A DNA stretch of 64,000 bases from Methylovulum psychrotolerans (GCF_002923755.1 NZ_PGFZ01000001.1:409078-473077), one strand, 5' to 3'. Positions 16,372 through 26,373 are shown, numbered from the stretch's first letter. The notes: generated by a model from the letters alone, not told the origin. A program made the numbers and translations.

Positions 16372-16720
16372 TCACCGCAAACCGGATACTCCAATAAGGC
16401 AAGCTGTGCTTTCGGGTAAATTTCTGCGCAAAATGACCGTCCCGCACAAAAGCCCCTTATTTAGCCCCCTGTTTTCATTTATTGCCACTATAGGCCTTGA
16501 TAAAAATAGTGCCATGTACTATCTACCCTAGTACATGGCACTATGTCGTGCCAAGATCCCGATAGCATCCCTTTCGCTCGGATTTTTTGGAGGGGGACTG
16601 TAAAAACCGATACCCCACAGCACAGCACAGAAAATGTGGTGGTGGACGGAGGGCTCGTTTTCCCTGCCCCATTAAGCCAAGCAACATCCATTTAGTTATT
16701 ATTGCCGTATTTTCTTAAAA
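16372..16720. other. Intergenic stretch after the orphan integrase
   Basis: No gene is supported here. The main structure is the 16-bp perfect palindrome at 16506-16544. A minus-strand frame across 16488-16691 looks unlike protein. Confidence 0.5.
16506..16544. repeat. Perfect 16-bp inverted repeat downstream of the orphan integrase
   Basis: ATAGTGCCATGTACTA and TAGTACATGGCACTAT pair perfectly over 16 bp around the loop TCTACCC. No T tract follows. It lies 135 bp after the integrase stop and might be its recombination site, a relic element end, or a strong processing hairpin. Confidence 0.75.
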
Positions 16721-16721
16721 A

Positions 16722-16744
16722 TGCCCCGAATGGGGGCGTTTTTT
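16722..16744 (+). terminator. Hairpin terminator upstream of ntrB
   Basis: GCCCC-GAATG-GGGGC followed by a G and a T run (GTTTTTTATTT). It would isolate ntrBC from upstream transcription. Confidence 0.65.
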
Positions 16745-16770
16745 ATTTATCACTTTTTATAATCCTATCC

Positions 16771-16784
16771 GCACTATTTTAGCC
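16771..16784. promoter_or_regulatory. NtrC-like half-palindrome upstream of ntrB
   Basis: GCACTATTTTAGCC keeps the left arm GCACTA and the TAG of the right arm of the NtrC site. It is only about 20 bp upstream of the sigma-54-like box, so it may act as a weak or autoregulatory site. Confidence 0.35.
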
Positions 16785-16803
16785 AAGCTAAAACGCACCA
16801 CTA

Positions 16804-16819
16804 TGGCGCATTTTTTGCC
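16804..16819 (+). promoter_or_regulatory. Sigma-54-type promoter of ntrBC
   Basis: TGGCGCATTTTTTGCC has invariant GG and GC at the correct N10 spacing, close to TGGCAC-N5-TTGCW. It lies about 137 bp upstream of ntrB and points to autoregulation of ntrBC. Confidence 0.6.
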
Positions 16820-16956
16820 TCATAGGTTATACTTGTGCGGCTAAAAGCCTTCTGATTCGCCTAAGGTGCAACTGCAATAACCCTTACACGCACCGTAGAC
16901 AATTGGTCTAATAATTGCTATACCCTAGCGTAACTTAAAATGGACTTACCCACATC

Positions 16957-18006
16957 ATGTATAAACGCATTCTTGACCACCTTAACACCGCCATATTGCT
17001 CTTTAATAGGGATTTAGTCCTTACCTATATCAATACGGCTGGGGAAATTTTGCTGGCGGACAGCTTCCATCACTTGGTCGATCAAAATGCTGGCGATTTG
17101 TTTAAGTCGTCTGACTCAGCTTTGCTGTTAAATCTAAAACAATGCTTGACCATGGGCGAGCCCTTGGTTGAGCGGTCATTAACGCTCAACCGGATGAGCC
17201 AGAATATCACCGTTAACCTCAGCGCCACGCCGCTGTTAAATAAAGATGAAATTATCGAAATTCTGCTTGAGCTTCAGCAAGTGGACTCGCATTTGCGCAT
17301 TTCTAAAGAAGAGCGCCTGCTGACCCAGCAAAATACCGCCAGATTATTGGTCAGGGGCTTGGCGCATGAAATCAAAAACCCTTTGGGCGGTTTGCGGGGG
17401 GCTGCGCAATTGTTGGACTTGGAATTGCATGACCCTGAACTGAAAGAATACACGCAAATTATCATTGCCGAATCTGACCGCCTCCAAGGTCTGATGGATA
17501 AAATGCTTGGCCCTAATAAGCTCCCCAATAAAAAATCCCTGAATATCCATGAAGTATTGGAGCGCGTCAGGCAATTGGTGCAGGTCGAATCCAGCGGCAA
17601 TCTCATGGTAAAACATGATTACGACCCAAGTATTCCAAATATACTCGGTGATAAGGATTTGCTGATCCAAGCAATTTTAAATATCACCCGTAATGCAGTC
17701 CAAGCCACCGAAGGCAAAGGGCATATTATTATCAAAACCCGTATCCATAGGCACATGACGATAGGCCGCAAACATTACAAGCTGGCGGCAAAAGTGGACA
17801 TTATTGACGACGGCCCAGGCATAGATGCGGATATGCTGAACCAAATTTTTTATCCCATGGTAACAGGCCGGGCCGAAGGCACGGGTTTGGGGCTGTCAAT
17901 TGCCCAATCCCTGATTAACCAGCATAACGGCATTATTGAATGCAACAGCGAACCTGGCAATACCGTATTTTCAATCTATTTACCCGTGGAGACCGGCAAT
18001 GAATAA
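16957..18006 (+). CDS. ntrB: Nitrogen-status sensor histidine kinase NtrB (GlnL)
   Basis: A 349-residue cytoplasmic kinase/phosphatase acting on NtrC under PII control. An N-terminal PAS domain (about 1-110; HLNTAILLFNRDLVLTYIN) is followed by the H-box GLAHEIKNPLGGLRGAAQ with the phospho-His near 135. The N-box is ILNITRNAVQAT near 245, with G1 DIIDDGPGID near 288 and G2 EGTGLGLSIAQ near 310. It has no membrane segment, as expected for NtrB. The end overlaps ntrC by 8 bases. A sigma-54-type promoter lies upstream. Confidence 0.96.
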   Translation: MYKRILDHLNTAILLFNRDLVLTYINTAGEILLADSFHHLVDQNAGDLFKSSDSALLLNLKQCLTMGEPLVERSLTLNRMSQNITVNLSATPLLNKDEIIEILLELQQVDSHLRISKEERLLTQQNTARLLVRGLAHEIKNPLGGLRGAAQLLDLELHDPELKEYTQIIIAESDRLQGLMDKMLGPNKLPNKKSLNIHEVLERVRQLVQVESSGNLMVKHDYDPSIPNILGDKDLLIQAILNITRNAVQATEGKGHIIIKTRIHRHMTIGRKHYKLAAKVDIIDDGPGIDADMLNQIFYPMVTGRAEGTGLGLSIAQSLINQHNGIIECNSEPGNTVFSIYLPVETGNE

Positions 18007-19408
18007 CTCCGAAACCGTCTGGATTGTTGATGACGATAAATCTATCCGTTGGGTGGTGGAAAAGGCTTTACAAAAAGCCGCCATCAACACCCGCAGCTTT
18101 TCGGGCGCGAAAGAGTTGCTGGTTGCCTTAGAGCATGATATCCCCGACGCGTTAATTACCGACATCAGAATGCCGGGCATGGATGGATTGGAGTTATTGA
18201 AAAGAATTCAAGACAACCATCCTAAGCTGCCCGTCATTGTCATGACGGCGCATTCTGACTTGGAAAGTGCGGTGTCGGCTTTTCATGGCGGGGCTTTTGA
18301 ATATCTGCCGAAGCCTTTTGACATTAAAGAAGTGGTGGATTTGGCGCACCGTGCCTGTATCCACGGGCGGCAACAGCATTCTGTTACCGAGGAACATGCC
18401 ACGCTGGAAGCGACACCGGAGATTATTGGCGCGGCCCCGGCGATGCAGGAGGTGTTTCGGGCCATTGGCCGCTTGGCAAAGTCCCATATCACCGTGCTGA
18501 TTAACGGCGAATCCGGCACGGGCAAGGAATTGGTCGCCAAGGCTTTGCATCGGCACAGCCCACGCGCCAAAAATCCGTTCATTGCCCTGAATATGGCGGC
18601 GATTCCTAAAGATTTGATGGAATCGGAATTATTCGGCCACGAAAAAGGCGCGTTTACCGGCGCGGCGGCGCGGCGGGCCGGGCGTTTTGAGCAAGCCAAC
18701 GGCGGCACTTTATTCCTTGACGAAATAGGCGACATGCCCGCCGAGTTGCAGACCCGTTTGTTAAGGGTCTTGGCCGATGGCGAGTTTTATCCGGTCGGCG
18801 GCCATGCTTCGGTAAAAGTCGATGTGCGTATCATTGCCGCCACCCACCAAAATCTGGAGGTGCTGGTACAGCAAGGCCGTTTCCGTGAAGATTTGTTCCA
18901 TCGCCTGAATGTCATCCGCATCCACATCCCGCCCTTACGCGACCGTAAGCAGGACATCCCGTTATTATTACGGCATTTTTTAAACCAAGCCGGACAAGAG
19001 CTAAATACCGAGATAAAGACGTTAAAAGCCGAAGCGGAAGGTTTTTTAAGCACGTTGGAATGGCCGGGTAACGTCAGGCAATTAGAGAACATTTGCCGTT
19101 GGCTAACCGTGATGGCATCAGGGCGGGAGATCCATTTGCATGATTTGCCCCCGGAATTGCTTAATACCCCGGCGGAAAAAATTACCGCCGGTTCCGATTG
19201 GGAATCGTTACTGAGGGTTTGGGTCGACCAGCAATTGTTTAATAAAGAAAACGAAGTCGCCAAACAGACGATCCCGACGGTGGAAGCCATCTTAATTAAG
19301 TCGGCACTGAACTTTACCCATGGCAAACGCCACGAAGCGGCCATTTTACTGGGTTACGGGCGCAACACCCTGACGCGTAAGATTAAGGAATTGGGGATAG
19401 AGGATTAG
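17999..19408 (+). CDS. ntrC: Nitrogen response regulator NtrC (sigma-54 activator)
   Basis: A 469-residue three-domain enhancer-binding protein. I choose ATG 17999 (GGAG ribosome site, 8-bp overlap with ntrB); longer frames run into ntrB. The receiver domain has the DDD acidic pocket near residue 10, phospho-Asp in LITDIRMPGMDGL near 54 and Lys in YLPKPFD near 104. The AAA+ domain has Walker A GESGTGKE near 169, the sigma-54-contact loop GAFTGAAARRAGRFE near 216 (GAFTGA), and Walker B TLFLDEIGD near 236. The Fis-type HTH is at the C-terminus (HEAAILLGYGRNTLTRKIKELG). It likely drives the glnK, porin and ntrB promoters. Confidence 0.97.
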   Translation: MNNSETVWIVDDDKSIRWVVEKALQKAAINTRSFSGAKELLVALEHDIPDALITDIRMPGMDGLELLKRIQDNHPKLPVIVMTAHSDLESAVSAFHGGAFEYLPKPFDIKEVVDLAHRACIHGRQQHSVTEEHATLEATPEIIGAAPAMQEVFRAIGRLAKSHITVLINGESGTGKELVAKALHRHSPRAKNPFIALNMAAIPKDLMESELFGHEKGAFTGAAARRAGRFEQANGGTLFLDEIGDMPAELQTRLLRVLADGEFYPVGGHASVKVDVRIIAATHQNLEVLVQQGRFREDLFHRLNVIRIHIPPLRDRKQDIPLLLRHFLNQAGQELNTEIKTLKAEAEGFLSTLEWPGNVRQLENICRWLTVMASGREIHLHDLPPELLNTPAEKITAGSDWESLLRVWVDQQLFNKENEVAKQTIPTVEAILIKSALNFTHGKRHEAAILLGYGRNTLTRKIKELGIED

Positions 19409-19475
19409 TGCTTAGCGGGTTGGCAGGATACTGCTGACCCGCCAGTCCATGCCATCCCTAAGCCCCCGTTTATCG

Positions 19476-19829
19476 TTAACCAGCCACGAAAGCCCTTTCT
19501 CTAGGCGCGTCGACCGACCATAATTTTTCCAATTGGTAAAACTCACGGGTTTGGGCGGTCATGGCGTGGACAATCACATCACCCAAATCCAATAAAATCC
19601 AATCGGAACCCAAATCACCTTCCATACCCAGCGGCGTTAAGCCCTGTTCTTTCACGGTCGAGGCGACATGCTCGCACATGGATTTTAAGTGGCGGTCGGA
19701 GGTGCCGGTCACTAATACCATATAATCGGTAAAACTGGTCTTTTCTTTGACATCTATCGTCGTGATGTGTTGACCTTTGCGGTCATCCAAAACGGTTTGG
19801 ACGATTTTCAATAATTCTTCTGTTTGCAT
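19476..19829 (-). CDS. rsfS: Ribosome silencing factor RsfS
   Basis: A 117-residue protein of the RsfS/YbeB/Iojap family. It binds uL14 on the large subunit and blocks subunit joining in starvation. Conserved DRKGQHITTIDVKEKTSFTDY, VTGTSDRHLKS and SDWILLDLGDVIVHAM are present. It follows nadD by 35 bases; nadD-rsfS linkage is widespread in bacteria. It is last in the proA-nadD-rsfS operon. Confidence 0.95.
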   Translation of the reverse strand: MQTEELLKIVQTVLDDRKGQHITTIDVKEKTSFTDYMVLVTGTSDRHLKSMCEHVASTVKEQGLTPLGMEGDLGSDWILLDLGDVIVHAMTAQTREFYQLEKLWSVDAPRERAFVAG

Positions 19830-19864
19830 TCAATTTCCTGACGTTAAAAGTGTGCGCCCGAAGC

Positions 19865-20491
19865 TTATTCGGGCACTTGATAAAGTTGGTGTTGCCTGAT
19901 GTAGGCGATAACCGCATCAGGCAATAAAAAACTGGGGTCTTGCTGTCTGGCGATACAGTTTCTGATGGCTGTCGCAGAAATGTCCAAGGCGGTGACGGCC
20001 TGAAAAAACAGCTTTCCCGCTAAGACACCGCATAAGTCTTGGCTATTGCGCGTACAGCGACCGCGTAAGAACCCCTCTACGCGCTTGGCCGTACTGCCGG
20101 GTCTGGTCATCACGACAATATGCGCGTAATCGAACAACTGTTGCCAACGGTGCCAGCCGCCCAGATGGTTAAAGGCATCGTTGCCGATAAACAGCAGCAA
20201 AGGCTGATCGGGAAAATCGCCGCGCAACGAGGCCAATGTATCGACCATAAAGGAAGGCTGTGGGCGTTGTAACTCACGGCGGTCACAGATTAAGCCAGTA
20301 TGGCCGACCAACGCCAAGTCCAGCATGTCAGCACGCCTTTCGGGGCTGACTTGCGGCGCTTGCCGGTGCGGCGGCTGGGCGTTGGGTATTAGCCGCACTT
20401 GCGCCAAACCGAATAAGTCCCTGACTTCGATGGCACAGCGCAAGTGCGCATAATGGATGGGATTAAACGTCCCGCCTAACACACCTATCAT
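19865..20491 (-). CDS. nadD: Nicotinate-nucleotide adenylyltransferase NadD
   Basis: A 208-residue cytosolic enzyme adding AMP to nicotinate mononucleotide in NAD synthesis. The nucleotidyltransferase signature GGTFNPIHYAHLR near 6-18 (the T/HxxH motif) and the C-terminal ISATAIRN near 172 (ISxTxxR) are intact, as is FIGNDAFNHLGGWHRW in the middle. The start overlaps the proA stop region by one base, so the two are translationally coupled. Confidence 0.96.
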   Translation of the reverse strand: MIGVLGGTFNPIHYAHLRCAIEVRDLFGLAQVRLIPNAQPPHRQAPQVSPERRADMLDLALVGHTGLICDRRELQRPQPSFMVDTLASLRGDFPDQPLLLFIGNDAFNHLGGWHRWQQLFDYAHIVVMTRPGSTAKRVEGFLRGRCTRNSQDLCGVLAGKLFFQAVTALDISATAIRNCIARQQDPSFLLPDAVIAYIRQHQLYQVPE

Positions 20492-21747
20492 TATTGCCGG
20501 ATATGCCCGTCACCTAACACGATGAACTTTAATGAGGTTAAGCCTTTTAGGCCGACAGGGCCGCGGGCGTGCAACTTGTCGGTGCTGATGCCGATTTCCG
20601 CGCCCAAGCCGTATTCAAAGCCATCGGCAAAACGGGTGGAGGCATTAACCATAACTGAGCTGGAATCGACTTCACGCAGAAAACGCCGCGCTAAGGTATA
20701 GTTTTCGGTGACGATGGCTTCGGTATGCTGCGAACTGTAGTGGCTGATATGCTCCATCGCTTGGTCTATGCCATCGACAATACGGATAGACAAAATCGGC
20801 GCGAGGTATTCGGTATGCCAGTCCTGTTCGGTGGCGCGGCTACATTCGGGGATTAGTGAGCAGGTTTTTAGGCAGCCCCGCAATTCGACCCCTTTTGCCA
20901 AAAAAATGTCCGCCAATAACGGTAACACCCGATGGGCGATGCTTTCGGCGACCAACAGGGTCTCCATCGCATTGCACACGCCATAACGGTGGGTTTTGGC
21001 ATTATCGGCAATCGCCACCGCCTTAGCAATATCGGCTTGGTCGTCGATATAAACATGGCAAATGCCGTCCAAATGCTTAATGACCGGAATGGTCGCTTCT
21101 TGGCTGATACGCTCAATCAGGCTTTTGCCCCCGCGCGGCACAATAATGTCGACATAGGCGTTCATGGTGATCAGTTCGCCGACGGCGGCCCGGTCGGCGG
21201 TGGCGACAATCTGCACGGCGGTGTCGGGCAATTCTGCCGCTTGTAAGCCTTGGCTAATGCAGGCGGCAATCGCTTGGTTGGAATGCAGGGATTCGGAACC
21301 GCCGCGCAAGATGCAGGCGTTGCCGGATTTTAGGCACAACGCCGCCGCATCCACCGTCACATTCGGACGGGATTCGTAAATGATACCGATAACGCCTAAA
21401 GGCACGCGCATTTGCCCGACTTGGATGCCGCTGGGACGGTAACTTAAATCGGTGATTTCGCCGACCGGATCCGGTAGGGCGGCAACTTGCTTTAAGCCTT
21501 CGATCATCGCATCAATGGCTTTGGGCGTTAAGGCCAGCCTATCCAGCGCGGCGGCGGGCAGGCCATTGGCCAAGCCTGCCACCAAATCTTTTTGGTTTTC
21601 GCTCGCCAAGACACTGCGGCTGTGGTCAATCGCGTCGGCGATAGCCAGTAAGGCGCGGTTTTTTTGGCCTGATTCGGTGCGGCTGAGTACCCGCCCTGCG
21701 TGCTTGGCATTACTGCCCAGCGTTTGCATATAGTCTTTAATGTCCAT
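20491..21747 (-). CDS. proA: Gamma-glutamyl phosphate reductase ProA
   Basis: A 418-residue cytosolic NADPH-dependent enzyme, the second step of proline synthesis, giving glutamate semialdehyde. It belongs to the aldehyde dehydrogenase fold. The nucleotide-binding region is [27 protein letters not shown] near 118-145. The catalytic Cys is in [13 protein letters not shown] near 253, and the C-terminal signature is [28 protein letters not shown] near 368-395. It is the first gene of the proA-nadD-rsfS operon. Confidence 0.97.
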   Translation of the reverse strand: MDIKDYMQTLGSNAKHAGRVLSRTESGQKNRALLAIADAIDHSRSVLASENQKDLVAGLANGLPAAALDRLALTPKAIDAMIEGLKQVAALPDPVGEITDLSYRPSGIQVGQMRVPLGVIGIIYESRPNVTVDAAALCLKSGNACILRGGSESLHSNQAIAACISQGLQAAELPDTAVQIVATADRAAVGELITMNAYVDIIVPRGGKSLIERISQEATIPVIKHLDGICHVYIDDQADIAKAVAIADNAKTHRYGVCNAMETLLVAESIAHRVLPLLADIFLAKGVELRGCLKTCSLIPECSRATEQDWHTEYLAPILSIRIVDGIDQAMEHISHYSSQHTEAIVTENYTLARRFLREVDSSSVMVNASTRFADGFEYGLGAEIGISTDKLHARGPVGLKGLTSLKFIVLGDGHIRQ

Positions 21748-21959
21748 TTTTCACCAACAGGTTGGAGGTTAACGGATGATTATAACGGCTAATGCTTAGC
21801 ATTAACAGCCTCTCTATCGGTTAAGTCACTGATTTTGCATTTTTAATGTGACGAAGGCTTAAATGGCGGCAAACGGTAGAGGTTATTTACTAATGTTACG
21901 CAGTCACTTTTGCGATATTGAAAAATGTAGCGATGAGTCGCTATCGCGATGGTTTTTTT
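21748..21959. other. Intergenic stretch upstream of proA
   Basis: No gene is supported here. It contains the proA leader and AT-rich sequence. The dispersed-repeat region begins just to the right. Confidence 0.4.
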
Positions 21960-22222
21960 AATCGGGTTCTCGCACCCGAAGGCGAGATACTTTCTTTTGC
22001 TCCGCCAAAAGAAAGTATCCAAAGAAAAGGCGGCCCGATTGCCGCTTGATCCTGCGCTTCTCGGTTTTGTCGGGGGTCGGCAGAAGGGGCTCCTGCCCCT
22101 CTGCCGACGCGCGGCATCCTTGCCGCGCCCCTTTATGCCCTATGGGTATTCGGGCTGATCCCGACAAAACCTGCGATGCTCGGCGCGGCAAACGGGGGTA
22201 AAGCACGTTACTTCGTAACGTC
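21960..22222. repeat. Dispersed intergenic repeat with strong hairpins
   Basis: GATACTTTCTTTTG-CTCCGC-CAAAAGAAAGTATC (21986-22019) is a perfect 14-bp hairpin. It is followed by AAAGAAAAGGCGGCCCG, a motif I recall as common in non-coding repeats of many Proteobacteria. A GC-rich segment (GCAGAAGGGGCTCCTGCCCCTCTGC and GCCGCG pairs) follows, then a terminal ACGTTAC-TTC-GTAACGT hairpin (22204-22220). Frames across it (for example 21949-22158) look like the spurious Arg/Pro-rich proteins such repeats generate. Confidence 0.6.
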
Positions 22223-22475
22223 AGTTATTTATCAATCCCTGTTTATTTGTAATAGAATAAAAGGGTTTTGCTGGATGCCGGACTGTTTGGCAGGCCTTAA
22301 AGACGCTAAAATGGGTAGCCGGGCTTTTCGGGTTGACACAACCGGACAAGCCTAGGGCAAAACGAATTTTATACCCGTTTAAGAAAAGGATAGTACCGTT
22401 ATTGCAGCCCACACCCTTTGGAGGTTGTGTGAACTGGCGGTATGTACATAATAATAAATAAAGAGGTTAAGTTTT

Positions 22476-23258
22476 ATGTGTTGGAGTGGAGAAGCGTCAG
22501 GCGTTTTGGCCGCCGCAGGTCTGAGTACCGCTGTCTATGTTGCTATGAAGGGCGAATCCAAAGAGTTATGGATTCCGCTGACTTATTTCGCCCTAATGGA
22601 ATTGTTACAGGCATTTACCTATGTCTATATTGATTTGTGTGACAATCCGAATAATCAGATACTCACCTTATTTGGCTATCTGCACGTCGCCTTCCAGCCG
22701 TTTTTTGTCAATATGGTGGCGATGTATTTTATTCCCGAAGCGGTAAAGCTGAAAATACGCACCGCTGTGTACACAATTTGTGCCGTAGGCTCTTTGGCGA
22801 TGCTGGTAAAAATGTACCCGTTCGTCTGGGCGGGGACATGCAATGTCGGCATTGAAGGCTTTTGCGGCCCGGAAGTGTGTTCTACCCACGGCGCGTGGCA
22901 TATCGCCTGGCACATGCCGTTAAATGGCCTGTTATCCGATCCGATTACCTGGTTGTTTGATTTTCGATGGGGCTTACATGCCCTTACCTATATCCTTGTC
23001 GCTTTCTGTTTGCCGGTCATTTACGGCTCTTGGCGGTTCGTCGCGTTCCATTATGTGATTGGCCCTTGGATATCCGATGTCACCACCAATGACCCGAATG
23101 AGTATGCGGCGGTGTGGTGTCTGTTTTCAATCGCCTTGTGCGTATCGGTCATTAAAACGCCGATTCGGAAACATCTGCATGTAAAAAGCTGGCCGTTTTA
23201 TAACAAAGCCGCCAGCGACAGCGTAGAAACAGGTGTACCATCTGTCCTCAAGCCTTAG
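22476..23258 (+). CDS. DUF5765-like integral membrane protein
   Basis: A 260-residue inner-membrane protein with about seven hydrophobic helices. It starts MCWSGEASGVLAA, a Cys/Trp N-terminus I associate with DUF5765. Other notable parts are YFALMELLQAFTYVYID, VAFQPFFVNMVAMYFIP, a Cys-rich loop (TCNVGIEGFCGPEVCSTHGAWHIAWHMP) with several His and Cys that could bind a metal, and ALTYILVAFCLPV. Function is unknown. It stands alone after a repeat-filled gap and before pntAB. Confidence 0.7.
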   Translation: MCWSGEASGVLAAAGLSTAVYVAMKGESKELWIPLTYFALMELLQAFTYVYIDLCDNPNNQILTLFGYLHVAFQPFFVNMVAMYFIPEAVKLKIRTAVYTICAVGSLAMLVKMYPFVWAGTCNVGIEGFCGPEVCSTHGAWHIAWHMPLNGLLSDPITWLFDFRWGLHALTYILVAFCLPVIYGSWRFVAFHYVIGPWISDVTTNDPNEYAAVWCLFSIALCVSVIKTPIRKHLHVKSWPFYNKAASDSVETGVPSVLKP

Positions 23259-23384
23259 ACTGATTAAGCATCAGGCGGGTTTTTTCATTGATAAGCCGCC
23301 ATTAATCTTTTATGCTCAGGGCTGAAGGTTTGACTATTTTCATAAACCTTTGGCCTTGGTTAAACATAACTCACAGGAGACTGT

Positions 23385-24929
23385 ATGAAGATCGGTATAC
23401 CTAAAGAAATTCACCGGGGCGAGAAGCGGGTCGCTACGACCCCGGAAGCCGCCGCCCAGATTATCCAGCTTGGCTTTAGCGTCATGATAGAAAGTGGGGC
23501 GGGGCTGGCCGCCAACATTTCCGATGAAGCTTATCAAGCGGCAGGTGTGGCCGTGGTTGACCAGAAAACCTTATGGCAGGATGCCGATATTGTCATGAAA
23601 GTCCGTGCCCCTGAACGCCGTCCGCGCTTAGGCATAGATGAACTGGCGGCCTTGCATGAAGGCCAGACGCTGATCAGCTTTATCTGGCCTGCCCAAAACG
23701 CCGAGTTGATGCAAACCTTAGCGGATAAAAACGCCACTGTGCTGGCAATGGACAGCGTGCCGCGCATGTCCCGCGCCCAAAAAATGGACGCGCTCAGCTC
23801 TATGGCCAATATTGCCGGCTACCGGGCGATTATCGAAGCGGCCCAGCATTTTGGCCGCTTTTTTACCGGGCAAATTACCGCAGCGGGTAAAGTCCCCCCT
23901 GCTAAGGTCTTAGTTATTGGTGCCGGGGTCGCCGGTTTGGCGGCAATCGGTACGGCGAAAAGCATGGGGGCGATTGTTAGGGCATTTGATACCCGCCCCG
24001 AAGTGAAAGAGCAAATCGAAAGCATGGATGCGGAATTTTTAATGCTCGATTTTAAGGAAGAAGGCGCGGGGGTTGGCGGTTATGCCAAAACCATGTCACC
24101 GGAATTTATCGCCGCCGAAATGGCCTTATTTGCCGAACAGGCCAAAGAAGTCGATATTATCGTCACTACGGCGTTGATCCCCGGTAAACCCGCCCCTAAA
24201 CTGATTACCGCCGAGATGGTGCAATCCATGAGAGCGGGTAGCGTCATTGTCGATTTGGCGGCAGAACAGGGCGGCAACTGCGAATTGACCGAGAAAGACA
24301 AAGTGACGGTAGCCCATGATGTTACTATTATTGGCTACACCAATTTGCCCAGCCGCTTAGCCAACCAATCCAGCCAACTGTACGCCACCAATTTGCGGCA
24401 CTTATTGACCGAGCTGTGCCCGGGCAAGAATGGCGTTATTAACGTCAATATGGAGGATGAGGTCATCCGGGGTGCAACCGTCATTAAAGAAGGTAAAATC
24501 ACTTGGCCACCGCCCCCCCCGACTCTCTCCGTCGCGGCGGCAAAACCTGCGGCGGTAGCCGAAGCGGTTATTAAAGCCCCACCTGCTCCACCCTCTGTGC
24601 TTAAGCAACTGTTGCCGTTACTCATCGGCGGCTTGGCCTTGTTCGGTATCGGCGCGGTTGCGCCCGAATCGTTCATGACCCATTTTACGGTGTTTGTTTT
24701 GGCCTGTTTTGTCGGCTATCAAGTTATCTGGAATGTTTCGCCCTCCCTACATACGCCTTTAATGAGCGTCACCAACGCCATCAGCGGCATTATCGTCATT
24801 GGCGCGATTGTCCAAGTATCGTCACCCGCAGTCGGCTTACTGGCGGGTTTGGCAATCTTGATTGCCTCCATCAACATCGGTGGGGGCTTTTTGGTCACGC
24901 GCCGCATGTTAGACATGTTCAGAAAATAA
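23385..24929 (+). CDS. pntA: NAD(P)+ transhydrogenase subunit alpha
   Basis: A 514-residue subunit of the proton-pumping Re/Si-specific transhydrogenase, which makes NADPH from NADH using the proton gradient. The N-terminal NAD(H)-binding domain I ([20 protein letters not shown]; Rossmann motif [20 protein letters not shown] near 171-190) is followed by a Pro/Ala-rich linker (near 370-405). Four membrane helices lie in the C-terminal 110 residues, the E. coli PntA layout. AGGAG precedes the ATG. pntB follows after 13 bases. Confidence 0.97.
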   Translation: MKIGIPKEIHRGEKRVATTPEAAAQIIQLGFSVMIESGAGLAANISDEAYQAAGVAVVDQKTLWQDADIVMKVRAPERRPRLGIDELAALHEGQTLISFIWPAQNAELMQTLADKNATVLAMDSVPRMSRAQKMDALSSMANIAGYRAIIEAAQHFGRFFTGQITAAGKVPPAKVLVIGAGVAGLAAIGTAKSMGAIVRAFDTRPEVKEQIESMDAEFLMLDFKEEGAGVGGYAKTMSPEFIAAEMALFAEQAKEVDIIVTTALIPGKPAPKLITAEMVQSMRAGSVIVDLAAEQGGNCELTEKDKVTVAHDVTIIGYTNLPSRLANQSSQLYATNLRHLLTELCPGKNGVINVNMEDEVIRGATVIKEGKITWPPPPPTLSVAAAKPAAVAEAVIKAPPAPPSVLKQLLPLLIGGLALFGIGAVAPESFMTHFTVFVLACFVGYQVIWNVSPSLHTPLMSVTNAISGIIVIGAIVQVSSPAVGLLAGLAILIASINIGGGFLVTRRMLDMFRK

Positions 24930-24942
24930 GCGGAGAAGCGAA

Positions 24943-26373
24943 ATGTCCCATAGTTTAGTTACAATGTCTTACATTATTGCCGCCATTCTGTTCATTCTGA
25001 GCTTAAGCGGTTTAAGCAACCAAGAAACCGCCCGACGCGGCAATTATTACGGCATGGCAGGTATGGCGATTGCCATTATCGCCACCGCCTTAAGCGGGGC
25101 GGTGAGCATTTCGGCTTATCCTATCTTAATCATTGCGATATTAATCGGCGGCACAATCGGCTCTATGTTGGCCGCTAAAGTCGCCATGACACAAATGCCT
25201 GAGCTGGTCGCCATCATGCACAGCTTAGTCGGCATGGCGGCGGTACTGGTCGGTTTCGCCAACTTTATGGACAGCGCCAGCGGCTTGGAAGGGGTTGAAA
25301 AAACCATCCATGAAATCGAAATTTATATCGGCATCCTCATTGGTGCCGTCACCTTTTCGGGTTCAGTGATCGCCTTTTGCAAGCTGAGCGAAAAAATCAG
25401 CGGCAAACCGCTGTTACTGCCTGGCCGCCACTGGTTTAACCTGCTGTTGTTGGTTGCCGTGTTCATACTCGGTGCCCAATTCCTGGGACAAACCGAAGAG
25501 GGCGGCGGCAGCTTGCCGATGCTGTTCCTTAACCATAACGGCGCGTTGCCCTTGTTGATCATGACCGTCATTGCCTTGGTTTTTGGGGTACACATGGTTA
25601 TGGCGATAGGCGGGGCCGATATGCCAGTGGTCGTGTCCATGCTCAACAGCTATTCCGGCTGGGCGGCGGCGGCGACCGGCTTTATGTTAAGCAATGACTT
25701 GCTGATCGTCACTGGCGCGCTAGTCGGCAGCAGCGGGGCAATCCTGAGCTATATCATGTGCCATGCCATGAACCGTAACTTCCTCAGCGTTATCGCGGGT
25801 GGCTTTGGTACCGCCTCAGGCGGTGCAGCGGCGGTGATCGAAGGCGACGTGCAGCCGATTGATGCCGACGAAACCGCACAACTGTTGCTGGATGCCAAAA
25901 ATATCATGATCATCCCCGGTTACGGCATGGCCGTCGCCCAAGCCCAGCACACCGTCTACGAAATCACCAAACTGTTGCGTGAGAAAGGCAAAAAAGTCCG
26001 CTTCGGTATCCATCCGGTCGCCGGACGTATGCCCGGCCACATGAACGTACTCTTGGCAGAAGCCAAAGTACCTTATGACATCGTGTTTGAAATGGAAGAG
26101 ATTAACGACGATTTTGCCAATGTCGATGTCTCCATCGTCATCGGTGCCAACGACATCGTTAACCCCTCGGCCCTAGACGACCCAAACAGCCCGATAGCCG
26201 GAATGCCCGTATTGGAATGCTGGAAAGGCAAAACCACCATCGTCCTCAAACGCAGCATGGCCTCCGGTTATGCCGGCGTAGGCAACCCGCTGTTTGTCTT
26301 AGAAAACACCCGCATGTTGTTTGGCGATGCCAATGCGACCATGCAGGCGGTTTTGAAGGCGTTGAGGGGTTAA
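24943..26373 (+). CDS. pntB: NAD(P)+ transhydrogenase subunit beta
   Basis: A 476-residue partner of PntA. About nine membrane helices form the proton channel ([21 protein letters not shown]). They are followed by the NADP(H)-binding domain III from about 295, with [16 protein letters not shown] near 325, [18 protein letters not shown] near 352 and [14 protein letters not shown] near 430. Full length and intact. In C1-utilising bacteria this supplies NADPH. Confidence 0.97.
   Translation: MSHSLVTMSYIIAAILFILSLSGLSNQETARRGNYYGMAGMAIAIIATALSGAVSISAYPILIIAILIGGTIGSMLAAKVAMTQMPELVAIMHSLVGMAAVLVGFANFMDSASGLEGVEKTIHEIEIYIGILIGAVTFSGSVIAFCKLSEKISGKPLLLPGRHWFNLLLLVAVFILGAQFLGQTEEGGGSLPMLFLNHNGALPLLIMTVIALVFGVHMVMAIGGADMPVVVSMLNSYSGWAAAATGFMLSNDLLIVTGALVGSSGAILSYIMCHAMNRNFLSVIAGGFGTASGGAAAVIEGDVQPIDADETAQLLLDAKNIMIIPGYGMAVAQAQHTVYEITKLLREKGKKVRFGIHPVAGRMPGHMNVLLAEAKVPYDIVFEMEEINDDFANVDVSIVIGANDIVNPSALDDPNSPIAGMPVLECWKGKTTIVLKRSMASGYAGVGNPLFVLENTRMLFGDANATMQAVLKALRG

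Noticed and set aside
16488..16691. Minus-strand 67-codon frame over the integrase-downstream gap
   Set aside because: It runs through the 16-bp palindrome, has no ribosome site and an unprotein-like Ser/Thr/Pro/Cys mix.
21949..22206. Frames on both strands in the dispersed repeat (69 and 82 codons)
   Set aside because: They follow the repeat's hairpins and have the Arg/Pro/Cys-rich make-up of spurious frames.
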